Source: Aurifilum marmelostoma
Taxonomy: Eukaryota > Ascomycota > Sordariomycetes > Diaporthales > Cryphonectriaceae
Length of the DNA stretch: 64,000 nt
Assembly (NCBI GenBank): GCA_027559495.1
Contig: JAMXSV010000028.1
Span: 2,666,001 to 2,730,000, forward strand
Direction: 5' to 3'
The translations under genes were made by a program, and so were the position numbers. Positions 51,258 through 62,200 of the stretch are shown in pieces (position 1 is the first letter of the stretch; the number at the start of each line of letters is the position of its first letter). Under the pieces are notes generated by a model. The model had not been told where the DNA came from, searched no databases, and saw nothing but the letters and a program-made list of their open reading frames with translations.

Positions 51258-52934
51258 ATGGGCCCCGTCACACGTTCCGCCAGCCAGCGCGAGAGGCATC
51301 ACCGCGGCCATGTTCCCAGGAGCCTTGTTTCCGAGTCAAGAGACCCTTCTAGTGACACTGGGGCCAGCGACACCTCGATGGAAGAGGATGACGATCGTGG
51401 TGATGATGATGAAGAGGAGGAGGATGAGGACGACGACGACAGCAACACTATCGTCTTCTCGCCGGCGACCAAGATCAGCTACGATATCTCAAGCCTAGAC
51501 CCTGACGCCCGGTCCGAGGTCAGACAGCTCTTTCGCGAGACGCCAGCCTCCGAACCCCCCTCTATCGTGCTGCAGTGGTGCCAGCTCAACCAGGACCAGG
51601 CCGACAAGGACAGCCAGTTCTACGCATTCCAGCTTCACGAGGTCGTGCCTCGATCCATCCGGATCGGGTCGCCTGGTAGCAAGTACAGCAGCCCCAGGTG
51701 CAACTGCATGCAGGACAGCGACAAGCCATGTCGGCACCTGATCTATCTCCTGGACCAGATCAACTCGATCAGCTCGGACCGGCTCCTGGACACGCCGGTG
51801 CAGAAGCTTGAGCCCTCGGGGGTCTCGACGGCCATGGGGCAGCCGTTTGAGCAAATCGCAAACTTCCACCTCGACCTGCTCTCCAGCAGCCTACACTGCG
51901 ACGTTGGGTCCCCAGACTCCAAAGCCGAGGCCAACCCAGTACGTCTGGACGAGACGCGCGAGATCCTAGCGACGGTAGCAAGATCGGACGCAGATGATTC
52001 GGCTGTCAAACACTACCGCAACGACGTCTTTGAAAAAGACAACTCCCTTCTTTTGGATCACGATATCATCACATACGATGACCTCACAAAGACTGTCGCC
52101 AAGATGCTCGTCACCAACAACGACTTCTTTGCCTACTTCCTCAGGCTTCTCCCACCATCATCGAAAGCCCGTGATCCGTTCCGTAAGATCCAGCAGCACG
52201 TCGATCGCGTGCTCAGTGCCCTGAGCGCCTACTCACAGCAGCAACTTTCCGGTGAAGAAGCCACAACAGACTCGGGCGAGGGCCCTCGAGATGTCTCTTG
52301 GGCAGCAACACACGTTCTGCGCGCGATCTCGAGGATCCAGAACCTTCTGCAGAACCGAGACGACGCTCCTTCACCCTCGGAGCGGGCCAGCGCGGCACGA
52401 ACGCTGGTCAGAATACTGCACACTGTTGTGTTCGACTGGAACCGTGATATTCCTCCATCCACTCTGGCCCCTGGCGCTCCCACCACCACTGCGTCCGCAC
52501 CTGCCCCTACAGGGAGCCCAATCAGCAGCAATAGCACCAGCAAGTCTCCTACTACTCCTTCCACACACTCAGCAGCGCCAGCACAGAGCCACAATCTCTA
52601 CCAGCGTCTCATCGGCTCGACGTCCAGCTCTGGGCCTTCCTTCGTCCTCGACACACTGTCTCAGCTGCCCGAACAGAACCAATGGATCGAGACGCTGGAG
52701 GGCATCGAGGCGCACCTCGCCACGTGTGGGCCGCCTGCCGGTTACATGAGACGGCTGCGCGACCTCATCGCCTTGATGAGGAGCAGCCGCCCGGCTGCCA
52801 CGCCGACGCGCCCCGGTCTTGCTGGGCAAGGAAGCTCACGGGCAGATATCGGGCGTGGGGGAAGTTCGCTGGGTGGGAAGCGGAGCAGTGGAGATGGCAG
52901 TGGACGCCAGGGAGGCGCAAAGAGGGCAAGGTGA
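51258..52934 (+). CDS. SWIM zinc-finger domain protein of unknown function
   Basis: This is a single exon of 558 aa. The start MGPVTRSASQRER was chosen because the protein-like composition begins there; an in-frame ATG at 51102 would add 52 residues of unlikely sequence. An acidic Asp/Glu stretch (residues about 42-63) precedes FSPATKISYDISSLDPDARSEV. The SWIM finger follows: FYAFQLHEVVPRS and the ligands Cys148, Cys150, Cys158 and His160 in CxCx7CxH spacing, then LIYLLDQI. The middle region is helical (PFEQIANFHLDLL, AKMLVTNNDFFAYFLRLLPP). A Thr/Ser/Pro/Ala-rich linker and a basic Gly/Ser/Arg tail (GGKRSSGDGSGRQGG) end it. SWIM fingers bind DNA or proteins, as in recombination mediators and ubiquitin ligases; which role applies here is unknown. 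The acidic and basic tails suggest a nuclear chromatin-associated protein. Confidence 0.85.
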   Translation: MGPVTRSASQRERHHRGHVPRSLVSESRDPSSDTGASDTSMEEDDDRGDDDEEEEDEDDDDSNTIVFSPATKISYDISSLDPDARSEVRQLFRETPASEPPSIVLQWCQLNQDQADKDSQFYAFQLHEVVPRSIRIGSPGSKYSSPRCNCMQDSDKPCRHLIYLLDQINSISSDRLLDTPVQKLEPSGVSTAMGQPFEQIANFHLDLLSSSLHCDVGSPDSKAEANPVRLDETREILATVARSDADDSAVKHYRNDVFEKDNSLLLDHDIITYDDLTKTVAKMLVTNNDFFAYFLRLLPPSSKARDPFRKIQQHVDRVLSALSAYSQQQLSGEEATTDSGEGPRDVSWAATHVLRAISRIQNLLQNRDDAPSPSERASAARTLVRILHTVVFDWNRDIPPSTLAPGAPTTTASAPAPTGSPISSNSTSKSPTTPSTHSAAPAQSHNLYQRLIGSTSSSGPSFVLDTLSQLPEQNQWIETLEGIEAHLATCGPPAGYMRRLRDLIALMRSSRPAATPTRPGLAGQGSSRADIGRGGSSLGGKRSSGDGSGRQGGAKRAR

Positions 52935-54458
52935 TCGCAGAAGCCTCCTTGAGCCTAAACGAGACCGGGAAGCGGTCAAAGGAACACCATATCATTACAC
53001 CGATGATGGCAGGCACACGCACCCGAGGAACTCGCAGGACTGTCGGAAGCAAAGGAGTTAGCAAGAGGATTTTGGATGCACTTGACTGGGATATTAGAGA
53101 GAGCCGTTTCCTTTTTTGGGGAAGGTCTTTTTCCTTCTCCTCCCCTTTAACCTTTTACTTGTGGGCTCTAGTTGCTTTCCTGCCTCTCCTTGTTAAACCT
53201 GCTTTCTTTCAAACTCCCTTGGACAACTACCTTGTGTCGTGATGCTTGACCAGATGTGGCGATTCAGACAGCCCGAACCCAACACTGCTGGTCTTGAGCA
53301 CGAGCAAGACAGGATACCGTGCGGTTGTGATATCTCGACGTTCTCATCCTCCTCTCTTCTTGACTAGACACCTTTCCTGCATCGTCTTCATCTTCTCCCC
53401 TCGCCACTATTGAATCTCTTCTCGTCTTAAGTAGCCCATAGAATCCACAATCTAGCTCAGTCTCGCGGAAGTCAAAAGTGTACATGCTCAAATATTCAAC
53501 TGCCGATTCTGAGCTGAGTTTTCCGTATTGGGTATTTTTTTTTTCTTTCGCTACCACTACCATCACCACTACCACTATTCCAAGAATCCCTCGAAGGATC
53601 GTCATAGAGTATTGCGTCCCAAGGACATCCCAGTCATTACTGACGTCTAGTGCTAAAAAGTCGCCTCACCTTAAAAGCATGCTTTCTACTTCTCAACTTA
53701 CTACTGCTCCAGGTCCTGCGTATGTTAACCGATTACCTTTGGTTTTGATTCCCCTTCCCCCCCCCTCTTTCTTTCAGGTATATACTTGGCCACTGATCCA
53801 ATCCACACGCAAGACTTGGTAACTCTAGTACACAATGGCTCGGGCGTTGCCAGGTCCCCATCTTTATTCGTATTTTGTCTTTCCCTCTCCTTCGATCATC
53901 TGTCTGTTCAGAGTGGACAGATGACGCAGTACCCATCCACGTCACAAATATTGATATTACAAATATTGATGTCACAGGTATTGATGTCACAAGTATTGAT
54001 GTCACAAATATCGATGCCGCTATGCACTCTGCCAACGCAGCACCAGCACCAGCACCAGCAGCCCTCGTCATCTCCTTCTGGCCACTATGCTACGTCTCCT
54101 TCCTGAGGGTCAAATTCGCCACTTTGTGTACGAGCTTGTAAGGAAGAATCATGGGGGCTTCAGAAGAACAAAGGATGAGGTATTTAGAAATGATGTTGTG
54201 CTCTTTGCCCAGCCAGTTGGCTGGCTGACTACATTCAACCAGATAGAAAATGCTACAGATTACGATCAAGGAAATTATACACTTCCCACCCACATGCTAC
54301 AGTCATTTCCTTGGCTGTAGATCTTTTAAAACCCAAGCCATCCTTCCATGCGCCGCTCTTTTGGAAAGCCCACACTCCGATATCTCCCACTCCCAGTCTC
54401 CTCGGCTGTACACCTTTGTGACAGACCTTATGGACTCCAAACCCTGTTCATCAACCTC
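52935..54458. other. Convergent region between SWIM gene and kinase-like gene, with a minisatellite
   Basis: No gene is clearly supportable. A 15-bp minisatellite lies at 53941-54015 within an 88-codon open frame (53875-54141, +). Immediately after it come four CACCAG-type hexamers (about 54039-54061). The remainder is 3'-flank sequence. Confidence 0.5.
53941..54015. repeat. 15-bp minisatellite, five tandem units
   Basis: Five contiguous 15-bp units follow the pattern GTCACAAATATTGAT with 0-3 changes each. They translate in one plus-strand frame as VTNID, ITNID, VTGID, VTSID and VTNID. The 15-bp period keeps the frame open, and the T-x-ID core is unchanged in all five. Confidence 0.92.
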
Positions 54459-56297
54459 TCACTGTCCATATCCTACCTGAAGTACCTTTTCCTGGAACAT
54501 ATTCAGTGCGGAGGCGACATCTTGAAGTCTCGGTCGGCCGAAGATGTTCTCTTCCCAAGCTCCCTCCTTCATCATTTCTTCCCTCTTGAGCACAAACCCC
54601 TCTGCCCAGCCGATCTCCTTCATCCAGAAATTCCTGGCTGCAGCACGTATTTCCGCCTCGGTGCCATCTCCCCTCTCGCCGTCATCCCTGAGCACGATCT
54701 TGCTTCTCTTGCGAGTGATGTGGTCGCTCAGCTGGCCTCGCCGGCCCCTCGTACACTGTGTGATAAGACTGCGCAATTCGGGCGGCGTGTGCTTGAATTC
54801 GGGAAACTCGAGATCGGGTTCGTTTTGGTAGGACTGCCAGACGGCTGCCCTCTGCGGAGCGGACATGCCCTCGAAGATACACCACAGCAGCCGGCCCAGC
54901 ATGTAGACCTCTGCATACTCTTGCTCTTGCCGCGTGAGGCACAACCATGGGATATTGTAACCCTTGGGCGGGTTGTCGTAACAGGCGACGCCGATGGTTA
55001 GTCTCCTCCAGTTGGGCAGGAGCCGGTCGAGGATGTCGACGAAGTGCTTCTGCGGAGGCCAGGATCCGTCGAACCCGAGGTCGTCGTCCGATTGCTCTTC
55101 TTCGTCGAGGGCGAGGATTCGGATGTACTCGATCGCATTGACCTCTGGTGGTCCGAACTCGACCCACACACCTCTCTGCTCGAAATCCAGGAGGATTGCG
55201 CGCTTATCTCCTGCGGGGAAGACGACCTGGTCGAGGCGGAGGTCCGGGTAGTACGTGTTGCCCTCAAAGTGGATGTGCAGTATACCTGAGCAGATTTCTT
55301 GAGCCCAGCGGATCTGATCTTTCAGGTGAAGCTGGCGATTCATCCTAAGCAGCGGAAGCTGGTCTCGAAGGCCGCCGCCTGCGTAGAATGGCAGCAAGAA
55401 GCCCACCACGATCTCCCTGTTCGGATTAAGCTTGTGCTTCTTGACCACCAGCCTGACCGGTCTGGCGACAATGTTTGGATGCGATGGTATGCTCAAGAGG
55501 TTGCGAAGCTCGTGATACATGTACTTGACAGTATTCATGAGAGCCTTGAGCACCCACTGCCCTTCTCGAACGCCGTCGTGACGGCTAGTGTCTTCCTCGT
55601 CTTTCTTGTATCGAACAACGCACACACTATCGTGTAATTGCCGGACGAATGCCAGGTCGAGAATGTCGAGTGTAGGGGGCAGCTGTTGGACTCTCATGTT
55701 CCACATTTCTGCTAGTTCTGATGCTGTGCAATGGCGAAGCTCGAATGCGTCGTTGCCTATCACGCGGATGTCGACGTCTCGGACGTTCAAAGGAAGGTCA
55801 CGGAAAACAATTCGAGCGCCGAAAGGAGAGTTGTAGTAGACATCACGAACGTTATCGAGTCCGTATCGTGTGGACCATATCTGCAACGCCCTGAGGACAT
55901 AGGAGCAGATGCCCTGTCGCTGGACTCGAGCCCGGTCGCGCGTGTGGAAAACGGTGTCCAGATCGAGAAGCTTTCGGATCAAAGGCGACCCTGCGGCAAC
56001 CTCGTCTATACAGACATCGCAGCGTATGGGCGGGATCGCCCCGAGGAATAAGGGGATCGCATAAAACTGCATGCCCAAGGCAGTGCATCCGTCGATCATC
56101 CACAGTGGTGATTTGGGAGGCTCTAGGCTGTCGATTCGGTTCTTTGGGTTCAACTGCGAACCCTCCCACGAAGACTCGGCAGTCTGGGTCGGGTCTTGGG
56201 CCTGGGGCTGAGCCGGATGGCGGTCGTGTTGGTCGACAAGGCGAAGGATTGCTGTTGGGTGTATAACATCGCGTATCGTCCGTTCGCTCAGGTCCAT
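54459..56297 (-). CDS. Kinase-like protein with degenerate catalytic motifs (probable pseudokinase)
   Basis: This is a single exon of 612 aa. The N-terminal half carries a segment with RCDVCIDEVAAGSPLIRKLLDLD and IWSTRYGLDNVRDVYYNSPFG. The C-terminal half looks like a protein-kinase fold: a hinge-like stretch EIVVGFLLPFYAGGGLRDQL, an alpha-E-like IRWAQEICSGILHIH, then YPDLRLDQVVF (about residue 352), which replaces the HRD-DxxxxN catalytic loop, and ILLDFEQRGVW, where DFE replaces DFG. The later EYAEVYMLGRLLWCIFEG matches the helix-F region. The family resembles lineage-expanded fungal kinase-like proteins; I infer weak or no phosphotransfer. No signal peptide or membrane helix is seen. The start codon is the first ATG of a long clean frame with no obvious intron. 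It converges with the SWIM gene. Confidence 0.8.
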   Translation of the reverse strand: MDLSERTIRDVIHPTAILRLVDQHDRHPAQPQAQDPTQTAESSWEGSQLNPKNRIDSLEPPKSPLWMIDGCTALGMQFYAIPLFLGAIPPIRCDVCIDEVAAGSPLIRKLLDLDTVFHTRDRARVQRQGICSYVLRALQIWSTRYGLDNVRDVYYNSPFGARIVFRDLPLNVRDVDIRVIGNDAFELRHCTASELAEMWNMRVQQLPPTLDILDLAFVRQLHDSVCVVRYKKDEEDTSRHDGVREGQWVLKALMNTVKYMYHELRNLLSIPSHPNIVARPVRLVVKKHKLNPNREIVVGFLLPFYAGGGLRDQLPLLRMNRQLHLKDQIRWAQEICSGILHIHFEGNTYYPDLRLDQVVFPAGDKRAILLDFEQRGVWVEFGPPEVNAIEYIRILALDEEEQSDDDLGFDGSWPPQKHFVDILDRLLPNWRRLTIGVACYDNPPKGYNIPWLCLTRQEQEYAEVYMLGRLLWCIFEGMSAPQRAAVWQSYQNEPDLEFPEFKHTPPELRSLITQCTRGRRGQLSDHITRKRSKIVLRDDGERGDGTEAEIRAAARNFWMKEIGWAEGFVLKREEMMKEGAWEENIFGRPRLQDVASALNMFQEKVLQVGYGQ

Positions 56298-59200
56298 CTT
56301 GAACGAGGAGCTGGATGCCTTGCCCTCGAAGCACCAGGACTTGGCTGGAAGTCAGCCTTTCGCCTCAGAGGTGTCCTGTATATGTCCTGTCGAGGTCGGG
56401 CCAAGGGCATTTGTGGGCGGTGCTCTTGTGTCCGGTGGGTCTCGACAACCAACTCTTCTGGGCAGACTCGCTGTCAGTCAGCCCAGTGCTATTATTTGTA
56501 CGAAGTACCACCCAAGTACTCTCGGTCACCCTGAGTACAGCCCTGCACTAATATCCGGGGGAGCACGCCGGCGCTGTCCACTCCGTTGGTCTAGCCCGGC
56601 CCGCGCCGTGTGGGCCTGAGCGACACCTATTGGAAGCCTTTCCTGAAGGAACTAGCAAAGACCCGGTCAATCCATCATCTCACATCAGGGGAGGTCCTCG
56701 TCGGCGTGTGGATACTGGCCTGCGTCCATTTTACGTTCAATTGCCTGGCACTTTTTTTTGGGGGGGGGGGGGCGAGGAGGGGGCTAAGTCTACTGGATGG
56801 CGACTGCGATGCAAGACGATCGGACAAGCGAGGTTGGTTGACACCCTCGCATCGTGGTAAGCAAGCACGCCGAAGTCCTTGGACTACGGATCGTGACTTG
56901 TCCTCGGCGAGTCTATTGCGTCACCAACTGGGGGTGCGACTTGCTTTTCGAGCCCGACGACGACGAGCCGTAACCCTGCTGTGCCCAGGGATGCACGGCT
57001 GGCCCAGGAAACACGTGGGCGACTGACAGCTTGTCTTCACGACCTCCTCCCCGCCGAGACTCCAGCGAGGGGTTGTCCAGATCAAGCATACAGAGGATAG
57101 TACGGCAAGGTGCTTCTGCCACTGCTGGCATCGGTCAGTCCGCTTTCTTGGAATTGGTCCAGCAACGACCTGCATGAGCTGGGATGGGGAAACTCGTACA
57201 ACTCAAGGCGAAACCAACAAGGAGCCAGCCACACACCGAGCAGGAGCAAGGACGAGGGACGATTGGGTGAGCTTGTCGCTGCTAGGTCAGAGAGTTATAA
57301 TTTCCTTTTCTCCGTGGTTGAGGTAAGCCTCGGCGCCTGGAGGTCACGGAATGCGCTGGCAGAATCTGCTTGGACGGTCGTCGAGAAGCTACTGGAGGCC
57401 TGAAGAGCTGAACTCCAATTCTTGTGAGGAATGAAGTCGCGAGGGCGATGCGCTAGGCAGAAGTCGGCCTGAACGTGGTGATGATTAAGTGGTCTTAGAG
57501 GGGACCGAGGCAGCGAGGCAGGTGCCCTTCCCCCGCCTTCTACTCGCTCCTTCCACATATGTGGCAGCGTGGCAATCGTGATCATCAGCAGGAGGATAAG
57601 GTCCTTTCAGCTCGAGACAGCGTCCACGCCGAGCGCGTCGTTGGGAATCCGAGCTGAGACACCACGACGACATTACTACTTGACGCGAGGCACCAGCCAC
57701 CCTGGTTCCACCGGGGCTGGTCACAGAACAGCTACGCCTACACTGACTCGGATGATCCGCGATGCTGATGATGCTTTTGGCATTTTCACCTACGAATTCA
57801 CCTACGAAGGGGCGAAAAGGTTCTGGCAACACTCTTGCCCTACCGTGTCCTGCACAAGCCCGAGGTGCTCTGCCGATGGTGGCGACTGCCGATGGTGGCG
57901 ACAACGACCGTTACCATGAATCCGGTAGCCAGACGTTGACGCGACCTGGCCAAGCACGCGAGAGAGGTTCTACGAAAGACGGAGGAGGCCTCTACTTTCT
58001 GCGGCTCTTGCCTGCATCAACTGCGCCCCGGGAACGGCTATGCTACTGCTTGCCGCCATGGCCGAGGCCTGGTCCCGCTTGTGCTGTGTTGCTGCCCTGA
58101 ACACACTACCGAGTTAGACACGTCGAACACCCGACAAACCAGCTAGGATGATTCAAGCCCCCTCCCATTCTCGCTGCCCGACACATATGGGAGAGGAACA
58201 GCACAGCAACGGCACGACGTGATCCTTTTTGATCATGGGACTCCATCGACCGGATCAGCCTACTCGCATGTGACGTGTCCAACACTTGCATCCGACACCA
58301 CCCTACAACTCTGACATTCCGATATGACCGCGTTCATACTATGTTGCTGACTCAGAGTTATCGATGGCAGGTAAGCTCGTGGCGCCACGCCTGGAACGAG
58401 TCTAACGACCATTGCCTCGCTCTTGATCTGCCTCAGTTTCGGACGACGACAGAACGTACATCCAACTGAAGGGGTCAATACCTAGATGCTATGAGGGCCG
58501 GAGGAGGCCAGTCTGATGAAGCTGCCTGATATGGTAGCTTTTGCTTCTGTACACCTTGGTCTGGGGCTGTGTGTTTATGTGTGTGTGTGTGTCTTTGGGG
58601 GAGGAGCGGGGGCGCGGATGGTGACGTTGGGCGGGGAGGGTATCGGGATGGGAAATCTAATCGCCCTGCAGACTGCTTGGATGAGTCGATGAAATCCGGA
58701 GTACCTGCTACACAGCAAGAAGACAACACTCCGTATGGCGCACAGTACGCTGTGTTCTGTCCAGGCAGTCGAGCACAAACACGGCAATTTGTCCGAATAC
58801 GTCGTATAAAGGACGAGAAAGCAAACTCATCGTAGAGGAGGTCTGGGCATCGTGGATTTCGCGGTGCAACCGACAGGGTGGGACTTGGTCTTCCCTCCCT
58901 TAGGTGCTTGACCGGTCAACGATGGACCCATGCACCATGCATGAAGCGCCGACTTGCTTTTCCAAATGGCTGTCTGCTTTTGTCGAGTTGCAGATTCAGC
59001 TGGCACGATTGCTTCGTCCACGGAGCTGGCGGCACGGAATGGGTGGGTAACGAGAGGATGCGACTGGTTTTCACGTCCGCGAGGATGGTTGACATCCGGC
59101 GGTCAAGTCGTCAAAATTCACACCGGTCTGGGGTCCTGATCCACCTTGACCATCCAGATGCTATAGTCCTCAATTGTGATTGTCTGCAAACCGCTTCGGG

Positions 59201-62200
59201 GGAGAAAAAACAGGCAATACAGGGGGGACCCAACGTTCCTGTAAGGGAACCTCGAAGTGTCATCTTTCGAGGTACTTGACACGCTGGGCATACCCGGTCT
59301 CGCTGCACGCAGACCCCTTCGCTTGTATGGACGTTGTCGCTACTTCGCGAGACTTCCTCCTGTGTTTGCGCCCAGATGTGGGGAATCCCTGGCTATAATC
59401 GCCTGTTTGTGTGCTGATGCTTAACCGAGTATCTTAGGGGTGGCTCACAGCCACTCGAAAGGATGCTGTGTCGGCATGAAAAGCCGTTTCTTGAAGGATG
59501 GCACCTCAATGCTTCACTATGCGCCAGCTGCTGCACACACAAAAATTTATTCGTAGTCATAAGCGTCCTGTCTTGCCTTCGCCCCATTATAAATAAGACG
59601 GTCATGCGAAATAATTACATGCGCTCAGCTGCTAGATCGAGAGGGGTTGATCTCCCAATTGAAGCATCAACAAGCTGACAACAACAGCTTGAGGTTCACG
59701 ACCAGTGTATTCGCAGCGCTGATATTTTCGGGGTTTCCGGGTTGTCTCGCACCAGCGGGAAGGGATTATTGAGTTGGTGTTGAAGTCAACCTGCCATCCG
59801 TGCCATCGACTGCCGATGAGGGGATGGCGAAGTCCCCATGCCTGCGAAAGTTCGTCCAGAAGAGGTTAATAACTCGATGCAATGCCACTTCTTCACATGC
59901 CTTAGACCACATTTGAGGCGGCGACAGGGCTTAGGGTCTTGCAGCTGGTCTCGGATCGCGGGTAGGGACAGCAGCCCGTTGGACCTCTGACTGCGGGATC
60001 TGATGTCGATTATGTATTGCAAACTGTAGCAAGCCAGGTTTCGTGCCTCAGGAGGCGGTCGCCGTGGACATAGGAGAAGGCTCGGGGGAGTCCAGTCTCA
60101 TGCGTCCTTGTCTGGACGGAGAGGAGGTGCAAAACCAGGACCGATAGATCCATATCCCGGGTCTTTCCCGACAATTGGATCGTGATGATGGATGTTTGCG
60201 CCACGTTTCTTCAGAGCAGCATGTGACGCCAGTGTTGTATGTCCCAATGGCAGCTTCTACATCAGGCCAGTACGTGCACTTATCGCTTTGCAGATCACTT
60301 ATGCAGCCGAACAAACTATTTTCAGTGGCCGAGTGACCAAGCGACGGCGACAACGACGTTGCAACGCAAGGGTGATATAGTCCCGCTCCGTGGCACGACA
60401 GCATTTCATGAGCATCAAGTAAGAGCGTGGTTCCCATACTAACCGGGAGAGATGCCACATGTGCTCGCTTGGAGGTCATTGAAGAGACGGCTTGCGATGC
60501 GACCCACCCTTGCTCCCTGCTGCGTTGACTGAGTAGAGCTGATCCGAAGTTAGGGCTCAGGGTCACTGCCGTCAGATTTCTCGAAATTTAGGCATTTGAG
60601 CGACTCGACATATTCCGAAATGGTTCCATCGGGGACGGAGCAGGTGATCCGACTGTTCGCTACAGCCGCCTAAGCCTGATAAGTCGTGGGTCAACCACAA
60701 AAGATCTTGTCATGATGGAATCCCCGAGGCAGTGGAATGAGCGATTCCTCTTGTGTCTGCTTCTAGACTACGCTCGTATCGATGTCTTGCAGGGACGAGG
60801 CCAAGATTCTGATTCAGCTCGCCTCTCAAGGCTTCATTGGATCCGGTCAGGGTAGGTTAGGGAGAGAAAAGAGTTCCCCTCCATCTCAACATGCCACCAC
60901 AACCTACCTAGACCTCGGGGGCCCAGGCAAGTTTGGAGCTAGTTGCGATCATCACTTCAGGCGCTGCCTTGTGACCTTGATGAAGTGTGAAAAGACGGTC
61001 CAAGCGTAGATTATGCAGAGCCGCATTGAGCAGTTTCTTCATGACGTTTGCTGATGATCTTCAAGCTTGCCTGCCAAGCCTGCTCGTCGGATGTGCCTTG
61101 ATCACGAGATCGGCCTGCGGGAACTTTCTTCAGCCTCGCAGAACTAGTCTGAGCGGTATGCAGATAAGGTTTTGAGAATGTGTGAAGTCCATCCATACGC
61201 TGCATTCGAACGAGCGGCTCGATGGTCCAGTGAATCTCAGTAAAGAACGCCTCATGATGCACTTTGTGCACGTGCGGTGTGGCTCATCTCGCCGGCCATA
61301 GCCATTAGGGGCGCATACAATCTCGAAGTGTTATCGAGCCGGGATGAGAGCAGTCTTGATCATGTGGCCTGGTTTCTATCGAATCATTAGCGCTTATGCA
61401 GTGGTTCAGTCGACGAGATCGCATTGATACTCCCAAGAGAGCTCCGACATAATGGTGCGGACGTGTGCATGTATGCGTGTGCTTAACGCGCACAATTCCC
61501 CTGGCATACCGTGCCACAGATCGGCCTTGGAGGAAGAACCTGCAGCTGCAAAGTGGAGCATGCACGAGCAAATCGAGAATACCCTTGCTGCAGCGAGCCA
61601 TTCCCTTGGGTCGAGTGTATGGTGCCGATCCGGATTCAAGCTCCAGGCCCAGCTGAGATGTATGGTAATTAGCATCCCTGGCTGTAGGCTTCGGAAACAC
61701 GAATGCTCCGCTGGCAACATTGCGGGCAAGCAGTTAGTGCATTTCAGGCGCCATTGCTTCTGATCTGATTGAGATGCAGTTGTGTCCATGATGCAATCAC
61801 AGAAGCATGGTTGGTGTCGAGCCTGTCAGATTGTTCACTCGCACCAATGGCCATGCAAAGTAATGCTGACTTTCCCAGGCTTATGCGTCGTGCCTTGCCC
61901 ATGCATGCGGAGCTGCAAGATCTTGTCGTAGGGAAAGGGCAAAGCGGTGGAACGTCTGATTGCCTTATTCCACACTAACGCCCACCCCTGTCTCAATCAA
62001 TGGGCACCCTGGCGCAAGGGGCTGCCGATGTGATGATCCCAGCTCAGGCCAGTCAGGTGCAGAGGCGTGGTCGACCACATGAGGTGAGATCTCTAGGGCC
62101 CCGCGTGACGTGCCTCAGAGCGAAATCGTTGGTTAACTTTCATTCTCGTCAGCCTTAAGCACGAGGAGTACCAGAAACCACCACGCATCATTCGAGATCT

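Noticed and set aside
60987..61175. FADD motif resembling a reverse-transcriptase active site
   Set aside because: A single tetrapeptide in a 62-codon frame, without the flanking conserved RT blocks, is not enough.
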